Below, in pieces: positions 9,467 to 18,251 of a DNA stretch of 64,000 nucleotides. The DNA is taken from positions 372,001-436,000 of the forward strand of contig NZ_JARXLA010000002.1 in NCBI RefSeq assembly GCF_029872155.1, read 5' to 3'. This stretch comes from Hyphomicrobium sp. D-2 (GTDB lineage Bacteria; Pseudomonadota; Alphaproteobacteria; Rhizobiales; Hyphomicrobiaceae). The notes below the pieces were generated by a model, which ran no database searches, had not been told where the DNA came from, and was given only the letters and a program-made list of their open reading frames with translations. Numbering within the stretch: position 1 is the first letter of the stretch; each line of letters begins with the position of its first letter. The position numbers and the translations under genes were made by a program.

Positions 9467-9481
9467 GTTCTCTTTTTGTTC
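9467..9481 (-). promoter_or_regulatory. SOS (LexA) box of the imuA-imuB-dnaE2 operon
   Basis: Plus-strand GTTC-TCTTTTT-GTTC (minus: GAAC-N7-GAAC) is an exact match to the alphaproteobacterial LexA operator. It ends 22 bases before the imuA ATG, followed on the minus strand by AATAAG, a possible -10. Position and content indicate damage-inducible repression by LexA. Confidence 0.9.
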
Positions 9482-9749
9482 TACATTGGGTCCGCTGCTT
9501 TGTCCAGCCACAACGACGAGGTGGTGGAACAGGGAGCCGGCGCTAAGTAGATTCAACCGATGCCGGGCTCAGGCTCTGCATCGCTTCCTGCGGGCCACTC
9601 CGTCGAGGCCCAGGAAGAGTATCGCGCCGGCGTATGCGCTTATCTGACGTCAAGCCTACTAGTTTTGTCTGGACATGATTGGCGGTGGAGGGGTTCGCGA
9701 CCGCGAATCGCGCTACCGACCTCTTGAGTTGTCAGCACAGGCTTTCGAG

Positions 9750-11627
9750 ATGGCCCGCACTGCCGCAGCGCGCAGCAACGTTGAATCACCCAGCCCGATG
9801 GAGCGTGCGCAGCATGTGCTGGCGGATGTGTTTGGCTATCGCCAGTTCCGTTCGCAGCAGGCCGGCATCATCGAAACGGTGATCGAGGGTAAGGACGCCC
9901 TTGCGCTGATGCCGACGGGCGGTGGCAAATCGCTATGCTATCAGGTGCCTTCACTTGTGCGCCAGGGCATCGGCATCGTTGTTTCGCCGCTTATCGCGCT
10001 GATGCAGGATCAGGTCGAAGCGCTGACGCAGGCTGGCGTTGACGCTGCGTTTCTCAATTCCACGCTGGATTATCGCGAGCAGATGGAGCTTGAGCGCCGC
10101 ATCGCCATCGGCGCGCTCGACATCCTCTATGTTTCGCCCGAGCGACTGCTGCAGGAGCGCACGCTCAACCTGTTGTCAGACACGACACTGGCATTGTTTG
10201 CGATCGACGAAGCCCACTGCGTTTCGCAATGGGGGCATGATTTCCGGCCGGAATACCGTCAGCTCAAGCTGCTGGCCGAGCGCTTCCCGAATGTGCCGCG
10301 CATCGCGCTTACCGCCACCGCCGACGAGCGCACGCGCGAGGAAATCGTCACCGAGTTGCGGCTGGAGAATGCGCGCCGCTTCATCGCCAGTTTTGATCGC
10401 CCCAACATCCGCTACACGATCTCGAACATGGCATCGATGGGCGCGCGTGAGCGGCTGTGGCGGTTCATTGAAGCCGAGCACGCCGAAGATTCGGGCATCG
10501 TTTATTGCCTGTCGCGCAAGTCAGTGGATGAAACCGCAGCCTGGTTGCGCGGCAAGGGCCGCACTGCGCTCGCCTATCACGCTGGTCTCGATGCCGACGT
10601 GCGCCGCGACGTGCTGGAGCGCTTCCGCAAGGAAAGCGGCATTATTGTTGTTGCCACCATCGCGTTCGGCATGGGCATCGACAAGCCAGACGTGCGTTTC
10701 GTCGCCCATCTCAATCTGCCCAAATCGATCGAAGCCTATTATCAGGAAACCGGCCGGGCGGGACGTGATGGCGAGCCGGCGAACGCATGGCTGGCTTACG
10801 GCATTCAGGATCTCATTCAGCTCCGGCAGTGGATCACGCAGGGCGAAGGCTCAGATGCCTACAAGCAGGTTCAGCGCCAGAAACTGGCGGCGTTGATTGG
10901 TCTGTGCGAGCTGCCGAGCTGTCGCCGGCAGGCGTTGCTGTCCTACTTTGGCGAGCGCCAGTCGCAGCCGTGCGGTAACTGCGACAACTGCCTTGAGCCG
11001 CCGGAAACCACCGACGGCACCGTGCTGGCCCAGAAGGCACTGTCGGCGGCGTATCGCACCGGTCAGCGGTTTGGCGCGTCTTACATCATCGATGTTCTTA
11101 TGGGCCGCAGCAACGAGCGCATTGAGCGCGCCGAGCACGACAAGCTGCCCGTTTTCGGTATTGGCAAGGACACCGACGAGACAACCTGGAAGGGTGTGTT
11201 CCGGCAGTTGACGGCCTCGGGCTATCTCGCGGGCGATGACGAAGGCTATGGTTCGCTACAGCTCACCGAGCAGGCGCGGCCATTGTTGCGTGGCGAAGAG
11301 AAGTTCGCTGTCCGCTTGCCGTCGAAGGAAACACGCCAGAAGGCCAAACCCAAGCGCGCCAGCCGCAGCGCCGAGCTGGTGAATGACGCCGATCGGGCGC
11401 TGTTCGAAGATCTGCGCAATCTACGCCGCGATCTCGCCGTGCGGAACAAGCTGCCGCCGTATCTCATCTGTTCCGACGTGACGCTAGCGGAGCTGGCGCT
11501 GTTCCGGCCCACGGATGACGCCGGTCTGGCTGACATCACCGGCCTTGGCACCAGCAAGATCAGACGCTACGGCGCCAACTTCCTGGCGGTGATCGGCAAG
11601 CATCCGGCGCGCGCTACCATCGCATGA
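9750..11627 (+). CDS. recQ: ATP-dependent DNA helicase RecQ
   Basis: 3'-5' DNA helicase for recombination repair and replication restart. Superfamily 2 motifs run in order: TGGGKS (about residues 56-61), [31 protein letters not shown] and [11 protein letters not shown]. The zinc-binding CRRQ...CGNCDNC region, the winged helix and a C-terminal HRDC domain ([14 protein letters not shown]) follow. Length is about 625 residues, normal for RecQ. I prefer the ATG at 9750 (MARTAAARS). The frame stays open to an ATG at 9675, which would add 25 residues of low similarity. It is divergent from imuA, and the roughly 270-base spacer carries the LexA box and no other gene. Confidence 0.96.
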   Translation: MARTAAARSNVESPSPMERAQHVLADVFGYRQFRSQQAGIIETVIEGKDALALMPTGGGKSLCYQVPSLVRQGIGIVVSPLIALMQDQVEALTQAGVDAAFLNSTLDYREQMELERRIAIGALDILYVSPERLLQERTLNLLSDTTLALFAIDEAHCVSQWGHDFRPEYRQLKLLAERFPNVPRIALTATADERTREEIVTELRLENARRFIASFDRPNIRYTISNMASMGARERLWRFIEAEHAEDSGIVYCLSRKSVDETAAWLRGKGRTALAYHAGLDADVRRDVLERFRKESGIIVVATIAFGMGIDKPDVRFVAHLNLPKSIEAYYQETGRAGRDGEPANAWLAYGIQDLIQLRQWITQGEGSDAYKQVQRQKLAALIGLCELPSCRRQALLSYFGERQSQPCGNCDNCLEPPETTDGTVLAQKALSAAYRTGQRFGASYIIDVLMGRSNERIERAEHDKLPVFGIGKDTDETTWKGVFRQLTASGYLAGDDEGYGSLQLTEQARPLLRGEEKFAVRLPSKETRQKAKPKRASRSAELVNDADRALFEDLRNLRRDLAVRNKLPPYLICSDVTLAELALFRPTDDAGLADITGLGTSKIRRYGANFLAVIGKHPARATIA

Positions 11628-11757
11628 GCGTTCGGGCGATGTGCGGGTGTGCCTGAAAGGTCATGTCGTCAGATTTGCATGCTGGGCGGATAGACGCCAC
11701 ATGTGCGGTCTAACCATCAGTTGCAACCAACAATCACAACCAACATAGGGAATTGAG

Positions 11758-12120
11758 ATGACGAGCAGCATTGCCGCCGGAGCTGAACGCTGGGACGCAA
11801 CCTTCAACGGTGGCGACACGGCGGAACTGGCTAAGTTCTACGCCGCTGACGCCCGCGTGATTCCTGCTGGTGGCGCGCCGGTTGCCGGCCCGGAAGCGAT
11901 CGGCAAGTTCTTTGCCGACCTCATCGCCAATGGCTTCAAGGATCACCGGATCACGGTTGAGTCCGTCACGGAGAAGGGCCCGATCGCGATTGCCAGCGGC
12001 AAGTGGGCGCTTTCCGGCCCCGGCGAGGGCGGTGCCACGGCGCAATACGGCGGCAACTGGGTGAATGTGCTGGAGCGCGATGGCGACGGCTGGCGCGTCC
12101 TGCTGCATACCTGGAATTGA
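11758..12120 (+). CDS. SnoaL-like / DUF4440 family protein
   Basis: 120 residues with the cystatin-like alpha+beta fold of the NTF2/ketosteroid isomerase superfamily: an N-terminal helix (RWDATFNGGDTAELAKFYAADARVI), GPEAIGKFFADLI, then strands ending in VLERDGDGWRVLLHTWN. Proteins of this group bind small hydrophobic ligands or act as subunits of unknown role. No substrate can be inferred. A purine-rich AGGGAATTGAG precedes the ATG. It stands alone between recQ and the nuo cluster and is followed by a terminator-like hairpin. Confidence 0.88.
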   Translation: MTSSIAAGAERWDATFNGGDTAELAKFYAADARVIPAGGAPVAGPEAIGKFFADLIANGFKDHRITVESVTEKGPIAIASGKWALSGPGEGGATAQYGGNWVNVLERDGDGWRVLLHTWN

Positions 12121-12143
12121 TCCAGATCAAGTTTGAAACAAAA

Positions 12144-12172
12144 GCGGTCCACCTTTTCGGTGGGCCGCTGCT
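12144..12172 (+). terminator. Terminator-like hairpin after the SnoaL-like gene
   Basis: GCGGTCCACC (12144-12153) pairs with GGTGGGCCGC (12159-12168), one G-U, across TTTTC. The tail TGCTGTTC is only partly U-rich. It separates this gene from nuoA. Confidence 0.55.
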
Positions 12173-12332
12173 GTTCGGGTTGCGCCCGTCACGGGCCTGA
12201 GTTACGAACATTCTAAATTTTGCGCCGCACCACCTTGACTATGCTGGCGCAGATCGGCCTGCGGCGTGTTTCCCCAGCGGATATGCGCCAAGGCGAGGCC
12301 TCCCGGTAGGCACGTCTATCTAAGGCACGTCC

Positions 12333-12698
12333 ATGGATCAGCTTTTCTACGATTATCTGCCCATCGCGGTTTTCATCGGCGTCGCGCTGTTCATCGCGCT
12401 CGCGCTGATGGTGGCGCCGTTCCTGATTGCGGTGAACAACCCTGATCCGGAAAAGGTCTCGGCCTACGAATGCGGCTTCAACGCCTTCGACGACGCGCGC
12501 ATGAAGTTCGACGTTCGGTTCTATCTGGTCGCCATTCTGTTCATCATCTTCGATCTCGAAGTGGCGTTCCTGTTCCCGTGGGCCGTCGCGTTCGGTGACA
12601 TCGGGCTGTTCGGCTTCTGGTCGATGATGATCTTCCTGGCCGTGCTGACGATCGGCTTCATCTATGAGTGGCGCAAGGGAGCGCTCGAATGGGATTGA
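12333..12698 (+). CDS. nuoA: NADH-quinone oxidoreductase subunit A
   Basis: 121-residue membrane subunit of complex I with three transmembrane helices. The family signature [49 protein letters not shown] is intact across residues 35-90, including the Cys of the quinone-site loop. It opens the nuoA-D segment and overlaps the nuoB start (ATG 12689) by ten bases. Confidence 0.98.
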   Translation: MDQLFYDYLPIAVFIGVALFIALALMVAPFLIAVNNPDPEKVSAYECGFNAFDDARMKFDVRFYLVAILFIIFDLEVAFLFPWAVAFGDIGLFGFWSMMIFLAVLTIGFIYEWRKGALEWD

Positions 12699-13278
12699 TT
12701 ACCGCAGAGCGGCCACAGTCGCGTTCCGGGCTGGTCACCTCTTCAGGTGATCCGCTGGAGTCCGGCGGCATGCTGGTGAAGCCGGGCGAGGAGGGCTTTA
12801 CGCAGATCTCCCTAAGCTGGCGGACAAGGGCTTCCTGGTCACCACCACCGACGATCTCATCAACTGGGCGCGCACTGGCTCGCTGATGTGGATGACGTTC
12901 GGTCTGGCCTGTTGCGCCGTCGAAATGATGCAGGCGTCGATGCCGCGCTATGACGTGGAGCGGTTCGGCTTTGCGCCGCGCGCCTCGCCGCGCCAGTCCG
13001 ACGTGATGATCGTGGCCGGCACGCTGACCAACAAGATGGCGCCGGCGCTGCGCAAGGTTTACGATCAGATGCCCGAACCGCGGTATGTGATCTCGATGGG
13101 CAGCTGCGCCAATGGCGGCGGCTACTACCATTATTCCTACGCTGTCGTGCGTGGGTGCGATCGCATCGTGCCGGTTGACGTCTATGTGCCTGGCTGCCCG
13201 CCGACCGCCGAAGCGCTGGTCTATGGTATCCTGTTACTACAACGCAAGATCCGCCGCACCGGAACGATCGAGCGGTAA
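12689..13278 (+). CDS. nuoB: NADH-quinone oxidoreductase subunit B, with an apparent single-base frameshift
   Basis: Peripheral complex I subunit that binds cluster N2 next to the quinone. The N2 ligands are present: adjacent Cys in [11 protein letters not shown], Cys in MGSCANGGG and Cys in [10 protein letters not shown]. The protein starts [10 protein letters not shown] and stays in frame to FTQIS. One base is then missing around 12809-12813 (CCC where CCCC restores [23 protein letters not shown]), so the rest continues in another frame from 12811. Corrected length is 196 residues, normal for alphaproteobacteria. Because nuoB is essential to complex I and both halves are fully conserved, a homopolymer sequencing error is the simplest explanation. 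Confidence 0.95.
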
Positions 13279-13311
13279 CGGCGCGCGGGATACGCGGGAG
13301 GCGAGGCGCAG

Positions 13312-13722
13312 ATGCGTGGTTTCGGTTCAGCAGTTGGCGCGATGGTTGCGGCAATTCTCTGGGCCGCGTCGGCCGGACATGCATTGGCTGATGTGCCCAA
13401 TCTCGTCGGCACCTGGTCCGGCAAGAATGACACCATCGGCGATGTATTCGGCCTCAGGTCGCGCGATCGCACGGTGCATATAACCGAGCAGACCGACCGG
13501 CGCTTTCGCGGCTACTTCACCTACGAGGACGGCCGCAAGGATTTCTTCGGCATCATCTTTCCCGATGATGTGACGTTCGCCTGGGTTTCGAGGACCAGCA
13601 AGGGCGAGGTGCACGGACGCATCCTGGCTCCGGACCACATCGCTGCCTGTTATGTCGAAGGTGGTGCAGAGGCCACGGCCGGCTGTTCGGACCTGAAACG
13701 TACCGGCGAAAAGGCGCAGTGA
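13312..13722 (+). CDS. Secreted small protein of unknown function inside the nuo cluster
   Basis: 136 residues. An N-terminal signal peptide (hydrophobic GAMVAAILWAASAGHALA, cleavage likely after residue 26) leads into a mature part beginning DVPNLVGTWSGKNDTIG. VGTW followed by alternating strand-like segments (RRFRGYFTYEDGRKDFFGII) suggests a small beta-rich or lipocalin-like fold, which is inference. Two cysteines near the C terminus (AACY and AGCSD) could form a disulfide in the periplasm. It lies between nuoB and nuoC on the same strand with short gaps, so it is probably cotranscribed with them. Confidence 0.75.
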   Translation: MRGFGSAVGAMVAAILWAASAGHALADVPNLVGTWSGKNDTIGDVFGLRSRDRTVHITEQTDRRFRGYFTYEDGRKDFFGIIFPDDVTFAWVSRTSKGEVHGRILAPDHIAACYVEGGAEATAGCSDLKRTGEKAQ

Positions 13723-13789
13723 GCGCGGGGTCGGCGACCTGCCGGCGTGGAATTGAACGGAAGCCGCGTTGCGGTGTGAAGAGGACGTG

Positions 13790-14410
13790 ATGGTGGTGGA
13801 AGCTCTGCAGCAGCTTGAAGCGCATTGCACCAAGGCGCTGGGCGATGCCGTGGTTGAATCGCGCATTAGCTACGGCGAGCTGACGCTGGATGTTGCGCGC
13901 GAAAAGATCCTCGATGTGCTGACGTTCCTGCGCGATGACGCGGACTGCCTGTTTGAGATCCTGATCGACATCTGCGGCGTTGATTGGCCCGCCCGCGAGC
14001 AGCGGTTCGATGTCGTCTATCATCTGCTGTCGCCGCGCCATAACAGCCGCATCCGCGTCAAGCTGCGGACGGATGAGACAACGCCGGTCGCGAGCGCGGT
14101 GGGTGTGTATCCGGCCTCGAACTGGTTCGAGCGTGAAGCTTACGACATGTACGGCATCCTGTTTTCCGGCCATCCCGATCTGCGTCGCCTGCTCACCGAT
14201 TACGGTTTTCAGGGCTATCCGCTGCGCAAGGACTTTCCGCTCACCGGCTATGTCGAAGTGCGCTACGACGAGGAGCAGAAGCGCGTCGTTTATGAGCCTG
14301 TCGAACTGGCGCAGGAATTCCGTTCGTTCGATTTTGAATCGCCATGGGAAGGCACCCGCTCGGTGCTGCCCGGCGACGAGAAGGCAACGCCCCCGGTGGG
14401 TCGCGCCTGA
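13790..14410 (+). CDS. nuoC: NADH-quinone oxidoreductase subunit C
   Basis: 206-residue peripheral arm subunit (30 kDa type). Signature residues are present: [64 protein letters not shown]. The ATG at 13790 has GAAGAGGA five bases upstream, and an upstream in-frame TTG is less likely. It is a stand-alone NuoC, not fused to NuoD, as is usual in this group. Confidence 0.97.
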   Translation: MVVEALQQLEAHCTKALGDAVVESRISYGELTLDVAREKILDVLTFLRDDADCLFEILIDICGVDWPAREQRFDVVYHLLSPRHNSRIRVKLRTDETTPVASAVGVYPASNWFEREAYDMYGILFSGHPDLRRLLTDYGFQGYPLRKDFPLTGYVEVRYDEEQKRVVYEPVELAQEFRSFDFESPWEGTRSVLPGDEKATPPVGRA

Positions 14411-14463
14411 TCGGGTCGCGATGCGCTGAGAGGCAAACGCGGATAGTGGTCGCGGGTGATGGC

Positions 14464-14835
14464 ATGCTTCGAATTGCACCGATGGTGGTTCCGGTTGCAA
14501 TCGCCTCCGTTGCAGGCGTGCTGGCCTGGGATCTGATGCGCCTGCTGGGCGAGGGGCCGACGCTCTGGGCATCGTGGACGTATTGGTGGATTGGACTGCC
14601 CATCATGCTCTTCGCCGCGTTCACACTGGGGCTTGGATTTCCACGCAACGCCTGGCGCTGGGGCCTGATTGTCATCGGGGCGCAACTGGCGTGGTCGGTC
14701 GGGCTGGCGTTCATCAATGAGCAGCCGCTGATCGTGCTGGATCATCTCGCCGTGTTCGCCATCGTCGGGCTAGCATGCGTGGTGACGGCGCTGGCAGGCG
14801 GTTGGCTGCACCGACGTCTGGATCGACAGGGCTAG
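14464..14835 (+). CDS. Predicted four-helix membrane protein, unknown function
   Basis: 123 residues with four hydrophobic segments: near residues 5-22, 37-56, 62-80 and 90-110 (for example VVPVAIASVAGVLAWDLM and LAVFAIVGLACVVTALAGGW). The C terminus LHRRLDRQG is positively charged, which suggests a cytosolic end. I do not recognise a family. It starts 53 bases after nuoC and ends four bases before the next gene, so it belongs to the same transcript. The frame is open further upstream, but the ATG at 14464 begins the hydrophobic region. Confidence 0.68.
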   Translation: MLRIAPMVVPVAIASVAGVLAWDLMRLLGEGPTLWASWTYWWIGLPIMLFAAFTLGLGFPRNAWRWGLIVIGAQLAWSVGLAFINEQPLIVLDHLAVFAIVGLACVVTALAGGWLHRRLDRQG

Positions 14836-14838
14836 GCC

Positions 14839-15270
14839 ATGGGCATCGACGCTGAGCGCCATCAAATGATCCGTTCCAACGCCGCGTTCGCTATCGAGGA
14901 GATGGGCGAGCTTGCGGGCGTAGCTTTCGGCTTCAATGAAGGCTCGGTGGCGTGGGTGGAGGGCTTCATCGAACGCCAGCGCGAAGTGCTGCAGGGCGAC
15001 ACCAGCGAGGGGCTGGTGAACGTGCTCGGCTGCTATCTGGGCGAGGCGCTTATCGCCGCGGTGCCGGATGCGGCGTGGGACGAGGAGCCTCAGATCGGAC
15101 TGGGCGTGCGCTTTGCCAATGGGGACATGGTGTTTCCGTTTGCAAAGGTGGCCAAACAGCTTCGCGAAGGCCTGGCTGCTGGTGAATCCGTGCTGAGCTT
15201 CTATAACGTCAGTATCGGATATGTGGCCACCGGCCAGCTCGGTTCAGCCGACGGGAGCGAGGCACCATGA
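14839..15270 (+). CDS. DUF3806-like protein
   Basis: 143 residues. The pattern VAWVEGFIERQRE, LVNVLGCYLGEALIA, WDEEPQIGLGVRF, DMVFPFAKVAKQLREGL and SVLSFYNV matches my knowledge of the DUF3806 family, small cytosolic proteins of unknown function. It starts three bases after the previous gene and its stop overlaps the next start by four bases (ATGA), so translation is probably coupled. Confidence 0.75.
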   Translation: MGIDAERHQMIRSNAAFAIEEMGELAGVAFGFNEGSVAWVEGFIERQREVLQGDTSEGLVNVLGCYLGEALIAAVPDAAWDEEPQIGLGVRFANGDMVFPFAKVAKQLREGLAAGESVLSFYNVSIGYVATGQLGSADGSEAP

Positions 15271-15728
15271 AGGATACTTTGAAGCCCGGCGACAAGGTGC
15301 GTTTCTCGTTTCGCGTGCCAGCGGAAAAAACGGTGCCGCACCTTTATCCAGAAGCTGCTGAATTCCGCGAAATGCCAACGGTGTTCGCAACCGGCTTCAT
15401 GGTCGGGCTGATGGAATGGGCGTGCCTGAAGGTGCTTGAGCCGCATCTGGATGAAGGCGAAGGCAGCCTCGGCGTGCACATCGATGTGTCGCACACGGCC
15501 GCGACGGTGCCGGGCCAGACGGTGACGGTGGACGCGGAATGCACCTCGGTGAATGGGCGTCGCATCGGTTTCAGCGTGCGTGCACACGACGGCATCGACG
15601 TGATTGGCGAAGGGCGCCACGAGCGCATGGTGATCGCGTGGTCACGGTTCGTTGCGCGCGTGAATGACAAGGCGCGGCAGGCGCGTGCAGAAGCCATCCT
15701 GCATGGCACGGGAGAGCCAAATGGCTGA
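15267..15728 (+). CDS. Thioesterase family protein, FlK-like hotdog fold
   Basis: 153 residues similar to the fluoroacetyl-CoA thioesterase (FlK) group of hotdog proteins: LKPGDKVRFSFRVPAEKTVPHLYPEA, MPTVFATGFMVGLMEWACLKVLEPHL, GVHIDVSHTAATVPGQTV, IDVIGEGRHERMVI. The Thr/Glu/His residues used by FlK appear in TVPHLYPE, MEWAC and GRHER (inference). The likely role is hydrolysis of an acyl-CoA thioester in the cytosol; there is no reason to assume fluoroacetyl-CoA. Overlaps both neighbours, so it lies in the nuoC-D operon. Confidence 0.85.
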   Translation: MKDTLKPGDKVRFSFRVPAEKTVPHLYPEAAEFREMPTVFATGFMVGLMEWACLKVLEPHLDEGEGSLGVHIDVSHTAATVPGQTVTVDAECTSVNGRRIGFSVRAHDGIDVIGEGRHERMVIAWSRFVARVNDKARQARAEAILHGTGEPNG

Positions 15729-16200
15729 AACCTTCCACCAGGCAGGCGATGGCGCTGACAGCGGTTGCGACGTGCGCGGGCGCTGCCTATGCGGAGCGGT
15801 GACATTCGCTGCACGCCTGCCCAAGCGCGAGGTTGCCATCTGCCATTGCGATATGTGCCAGCGCTGGACCGCAGGGCCGTTTCTGACGGTTGAATTCGCC
15901 GGTGAGCTTGCGATCGAGGGCGCTGATAGCATCAGCCTTTACCGGTCATCGGAATGGGGCGAGCGGGCGTTCTGCAAGGTTTGCGGCACGTCGCTGTTCT
16001 GGCATATGGCTGGCACGGATCACTACGCGCTGAATGCCGGCGCACTTGAGGACAAGAGCGCGCTGGCGCTGACGTTACAGATTTTCATCGACGAAAAGCC
16101 CGCCTATTACGATTTCGCCAACGACACACCGAAGCTGACCGGCGCCGAAGTGGTTGCGGCTTTTTCCGGCGGTGCGACGGAGCATGGAAGCAATGCCTGA
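15721..16200 (+). CDS. GFA family zinc protein (CENP-V/GFA domain)
   Basis: 159 residues with the zinc-binding cysteines of the GFA fold: [10 protein letters not shown] near residue 21, [16 protein letters not shown] near residue 45, and [13 protein letters not shown] near residue 88. Named after glutathione-dependent formaldehyde-activating enzyme, but most members have no proven activity. The ATG at 15721 overlaps the preceding stop by eight bases. The nuoD start lies inside its last codons. Confidence 0.87.
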   Translation: MAETFHQAGDGADSGCDVRGRCLCGAVTFAARLPKREVAICHCDMCQRWTAGPFLTVEFAGELAIEGADSISLYRSSEWGERAFCKVCGTSLFWHMAGTDHYALNAGALEDKSALALTLQIFIDEKPAYYDFANDTPKLTGAEVVAAFSGGATEHGSNA

Positions 16201-17383
16201 GACAGATATCCGCCAATTCAACATCAACTTCGGTCCCCAGCATCCGGCCGCGCACGGCGTGCTCCGCCTTGTGCTGGAGCTCGACGGCGAGGTGGTGGAG
16301 CGTGTCGATCCGCACATTGGCTTGCTGCACCGTGGCACCGAGAAGCTGATCGAACACAAAAACTACACGCAGGCCATCGGCTACTTCGACCGCCTCGACT
16401 ACGTGGCGCCGATGAACCAGGAGCATGCGTTTTGCATGGCGGCGGAAAAGCTGCTGGGGCTGGAAGTGCCGCGCCGGGCGCAATTGATCCGCGTGCTGTA
16501 TTCGGAAATCGGCCGGCTGCTGTCGCATCTGCTTAACGTGACCACGCAGGCTATGGACGTTGGCGCGCTGACCCCGCCGCTGTGGGGCTTCGAAGAGCGC
16601 GAAAAGCTGATGGTGTTTTATGAGCGCGCTTCGGGCAGCCGTATGCACGCGAAATATTTCCGCGTCGGTGGCGTGCATCAGGATCTGCCGCCGGAACTGA
16701 TCGACGACATCGCCGAGTTCTGCACGACACATCCCAAGGTGCTCGACGATATCGAGACGCTGCTGACCGACAACCGCATCTTCAAGCAGCGTAACGTCGA
16801 TATTGGCGTGGTGAGCCTGAAGGAATGCTTCGATCTGGGCTTCTCGGGCGTGATGGTGCGCGGCTCCGGCGCGGCATGGGATCTGCGCCGCGCGCAGCCC
16901 TACGAGTGCTATTCTGAACTCGATTTCGACATCCCGATCGGCAAGAACGGCGACTGCTATGATCGTTATCTCGTGCGCATGCAGGAGATGCGGGAATCGC
17001 TGAAAATCATGCAGCAGTGTTGCGATAAGCTGCGGGCGCCGGACGGGCAGGGGCCTGTGGCCGCCGCCGACCGCAAGGTCGTCCCGCCACGCCGGGCGGA
17101 GATGAAGCGCTCGATGGAAGCGCTGATCCACCACTTCAAGCTCTACACCGAGGGCTTCCATGTGCCGGCGGGCGAGGTCTATGCCTGTGTCGAGGCGCCC
17201 AAGGGCGAGTTCGGCGTCTATCTGGTGGCCGACGGCTCCAACAAGCCTTACCGCTGCAAGATCCGCGCGCCGGGCTTCCCGCACCTGCAGGCGATGGATT
17301 ACATGAACCGCGGTCACATGCTGGCCGACGTTTCGGCCATCCTAGGCTCGCTGGACATCGTGTTCGGAGAGATCGACCGCTAG
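16193..17383 (+). CDS. nuoD: NADH-quinone oxidoreductase subunit D
   Basis: 396-residue 49 kDa subunit that forms the quinone-binding cavity with NuoB. Conserved features: [24 protein letters not shown] with the quinone-site His, [27 protein letters not shown], and the C terminus DIVFGEIDR. The ATG at 16193 overlaps the GFA gene stop; GGAG and GGAAG lie upstream. A start at 16184 is also possible. Two hairpins follow, the second a good terminator. Confidence 0.98.
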   Translation: MPETDIRQFNINFGPQHPAAHGVLRLVLELDGEVVERVDPHIGLLHRGTEKLIEHKNYTQAIGYFDRLDYVAPMNQEHAFCMAAEKLLGLEVPRRAQLIRVLYSEIGRLLSHLLNVTTQAMDVGALTPPLWGFEEREKLMVFYERASGSRMHAKYFRVGGVHQDLPPELIDDIAEFCTTHPKVLDDIETLLTDNRIFKQRNVDIGVVSLKECFDLGFSGVMVRGSGAAWDLRRAQPYECYSELDFDIPIGKNGDCYDRYLVRMQEMRESLKIMQQCCDKLRAPDGQGPVAAADRKVVPPRRAEMKRSMEALIHHFKLYTEGFHVPAGEVYACVEAPKGEFGVYLVADGSNKPYRCKIRAPGFPHLQAMDYMNRGHMLADVSAILGSLDIVFGEIDR

Positions 17384-17385
17384 GC

Positions 17386-17427
17386 GATGATCGCTTCGGA
17401 CCCTACCAGTCCGGAGCGTGAATCATC
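17386..17427 (+). terminator. Long hairpin directly after nuoD
   Basis: GATGAT...GCTTCGGAC (17386-17401) pairs with GTCCGGAGC...ATCATC (17409-17427), with small internal loops. No U-tract follows. It may stabilise the 3' end of the nuoA-D message or assist the terminator downstream. Confidence 0.4.
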
Positions 17428-17511
17428 GGTCGATCAAAGGGGAGAGCGGCATCGCGATTTTAAGCAACGCGATGACGCCGCGAGGCCCACGCTCAAATCT
17501 GTGGAAATTCA

Positions 17512-17562
17512 GGGCCCGCCAGCCGCCATCCGTAAACCGGGGTGGCTTGGCGGGCCTTTTCC
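17512..17562 (+). terminator. Rho-independent terminator of the nuoA-D transcript
   Basis: GGCCCGCCAGCC (from 17513) pairs with GGCTTGGCGGGCC (to 17556), with one bulged A, followed by TTTTCC. It lies 130 bases after nuoD and separates nuoA-D from nuoE-N. Confidence 0.75.
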
Positions 17563-17694
17563 GTTGAAGCGCCTGTCAGGCGCATGTGACCGCGCCCCCG
17601 GCGCATGGGCCGATCGGACACTGTGCCGGTGAACCATTGACCGTCGGGCCCCCAGTCCCCCAGACTGGTGCGCATTATGAAGCCGGGGGCGTCG

Positions 17695-18036
17695 ATGGTT
17701 GCGGATCTGCCATTTTTTCTGGCTGTAGGTGCCCTTGGATGGGGGCTGGCGCTGGCGTTTTATCGCCCCGCGGCACGTGATCGCCGCTGGCCATCGGGCA
17801 CCGCCCAGCGGCATCTGCCGGCATTTACGACAATCCTCGCGCTGCTTTGCATCGCTGTCGGTGGCGGTTTTGCACTGTCGCGGGGTATCGCGGGCGGCGG
17901 CGTGGTTATCGCGCTGTTCGGTGCGGCGCTGGCGGTGTTCTGGCTGGGCTTTTTGAGGGTCGGGGCGCAATCGGCGCTGCTTCTGGCCCCCGGTGCAGCG
18001 ATAATTCTGCTTGCAACCCGCCTTATTGCGGCATAG
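17695..18036 (+). CDS. Small predicted membrane protein upstream of nuoE
   Basis: 113 residues with three or four hydrophobic helices: LPFFLAVGALGWGLALAFY, FTTILALLCIAVGGGFAL, GGVVIALFGAALAVFWLGFL and ALLLAPGAAIILLATRLI. No family recognised. I chose the ATG at 17695 because GGGGG lies five bases upstream; an ATG at 17677 is in frame. It follows the nuoD terminator and precedes the repeat-bearing leader of nuoE. Confidence 0.6.
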   Translation: MVADLPFFLAVGALGWGLALAFYRPAARDRRWPSGTAQRHLPAFTTILALLCIAVGGGFALSRGIAGGGVVIALFGAALAVFWLGFLRVGAQSALLLAPGAAIILLATRLIAA

Positions 18037-18077
18037 CGCTGCGCCGCAGTTGATGCCCATCAACATCTTACGAACTC

Positions 18078-18108
18078 GTTGCTTGCAATAGTTCTATGTT
18101 GCTTGCAA
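18078..18108. repeat. Tandem GTTGCTTGCAA direct repeats upstream of nuoE
   Basis: GTTGCTTGCAA occurs at 18078-18088 and again, identically, at 18098-18108, a 20-base spacing (about two helical turns). It lies about 145 bases before the nuoE start in the only sizeable non-coding gap ahead of nuoE-N, so it is a candidate operator or activator site. The core GTTGCTTGC recurs upstream of the autotransporter at 60.9 kb. Confidence 0.5.
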
Positions 18109-18251
18109 GACGTCGCCGTTAGACGTAGTGAACATGTGATTGTGCGCTGCGTCAATCAGCGTCACACCCAGCGGCGCCGAACCTCACTCATCCGAGCAGG
18201 TGCGGTCCCTCCAATCGCAGGGTTTTGCCGAGCTTCCGAGAGGTGCCATCC

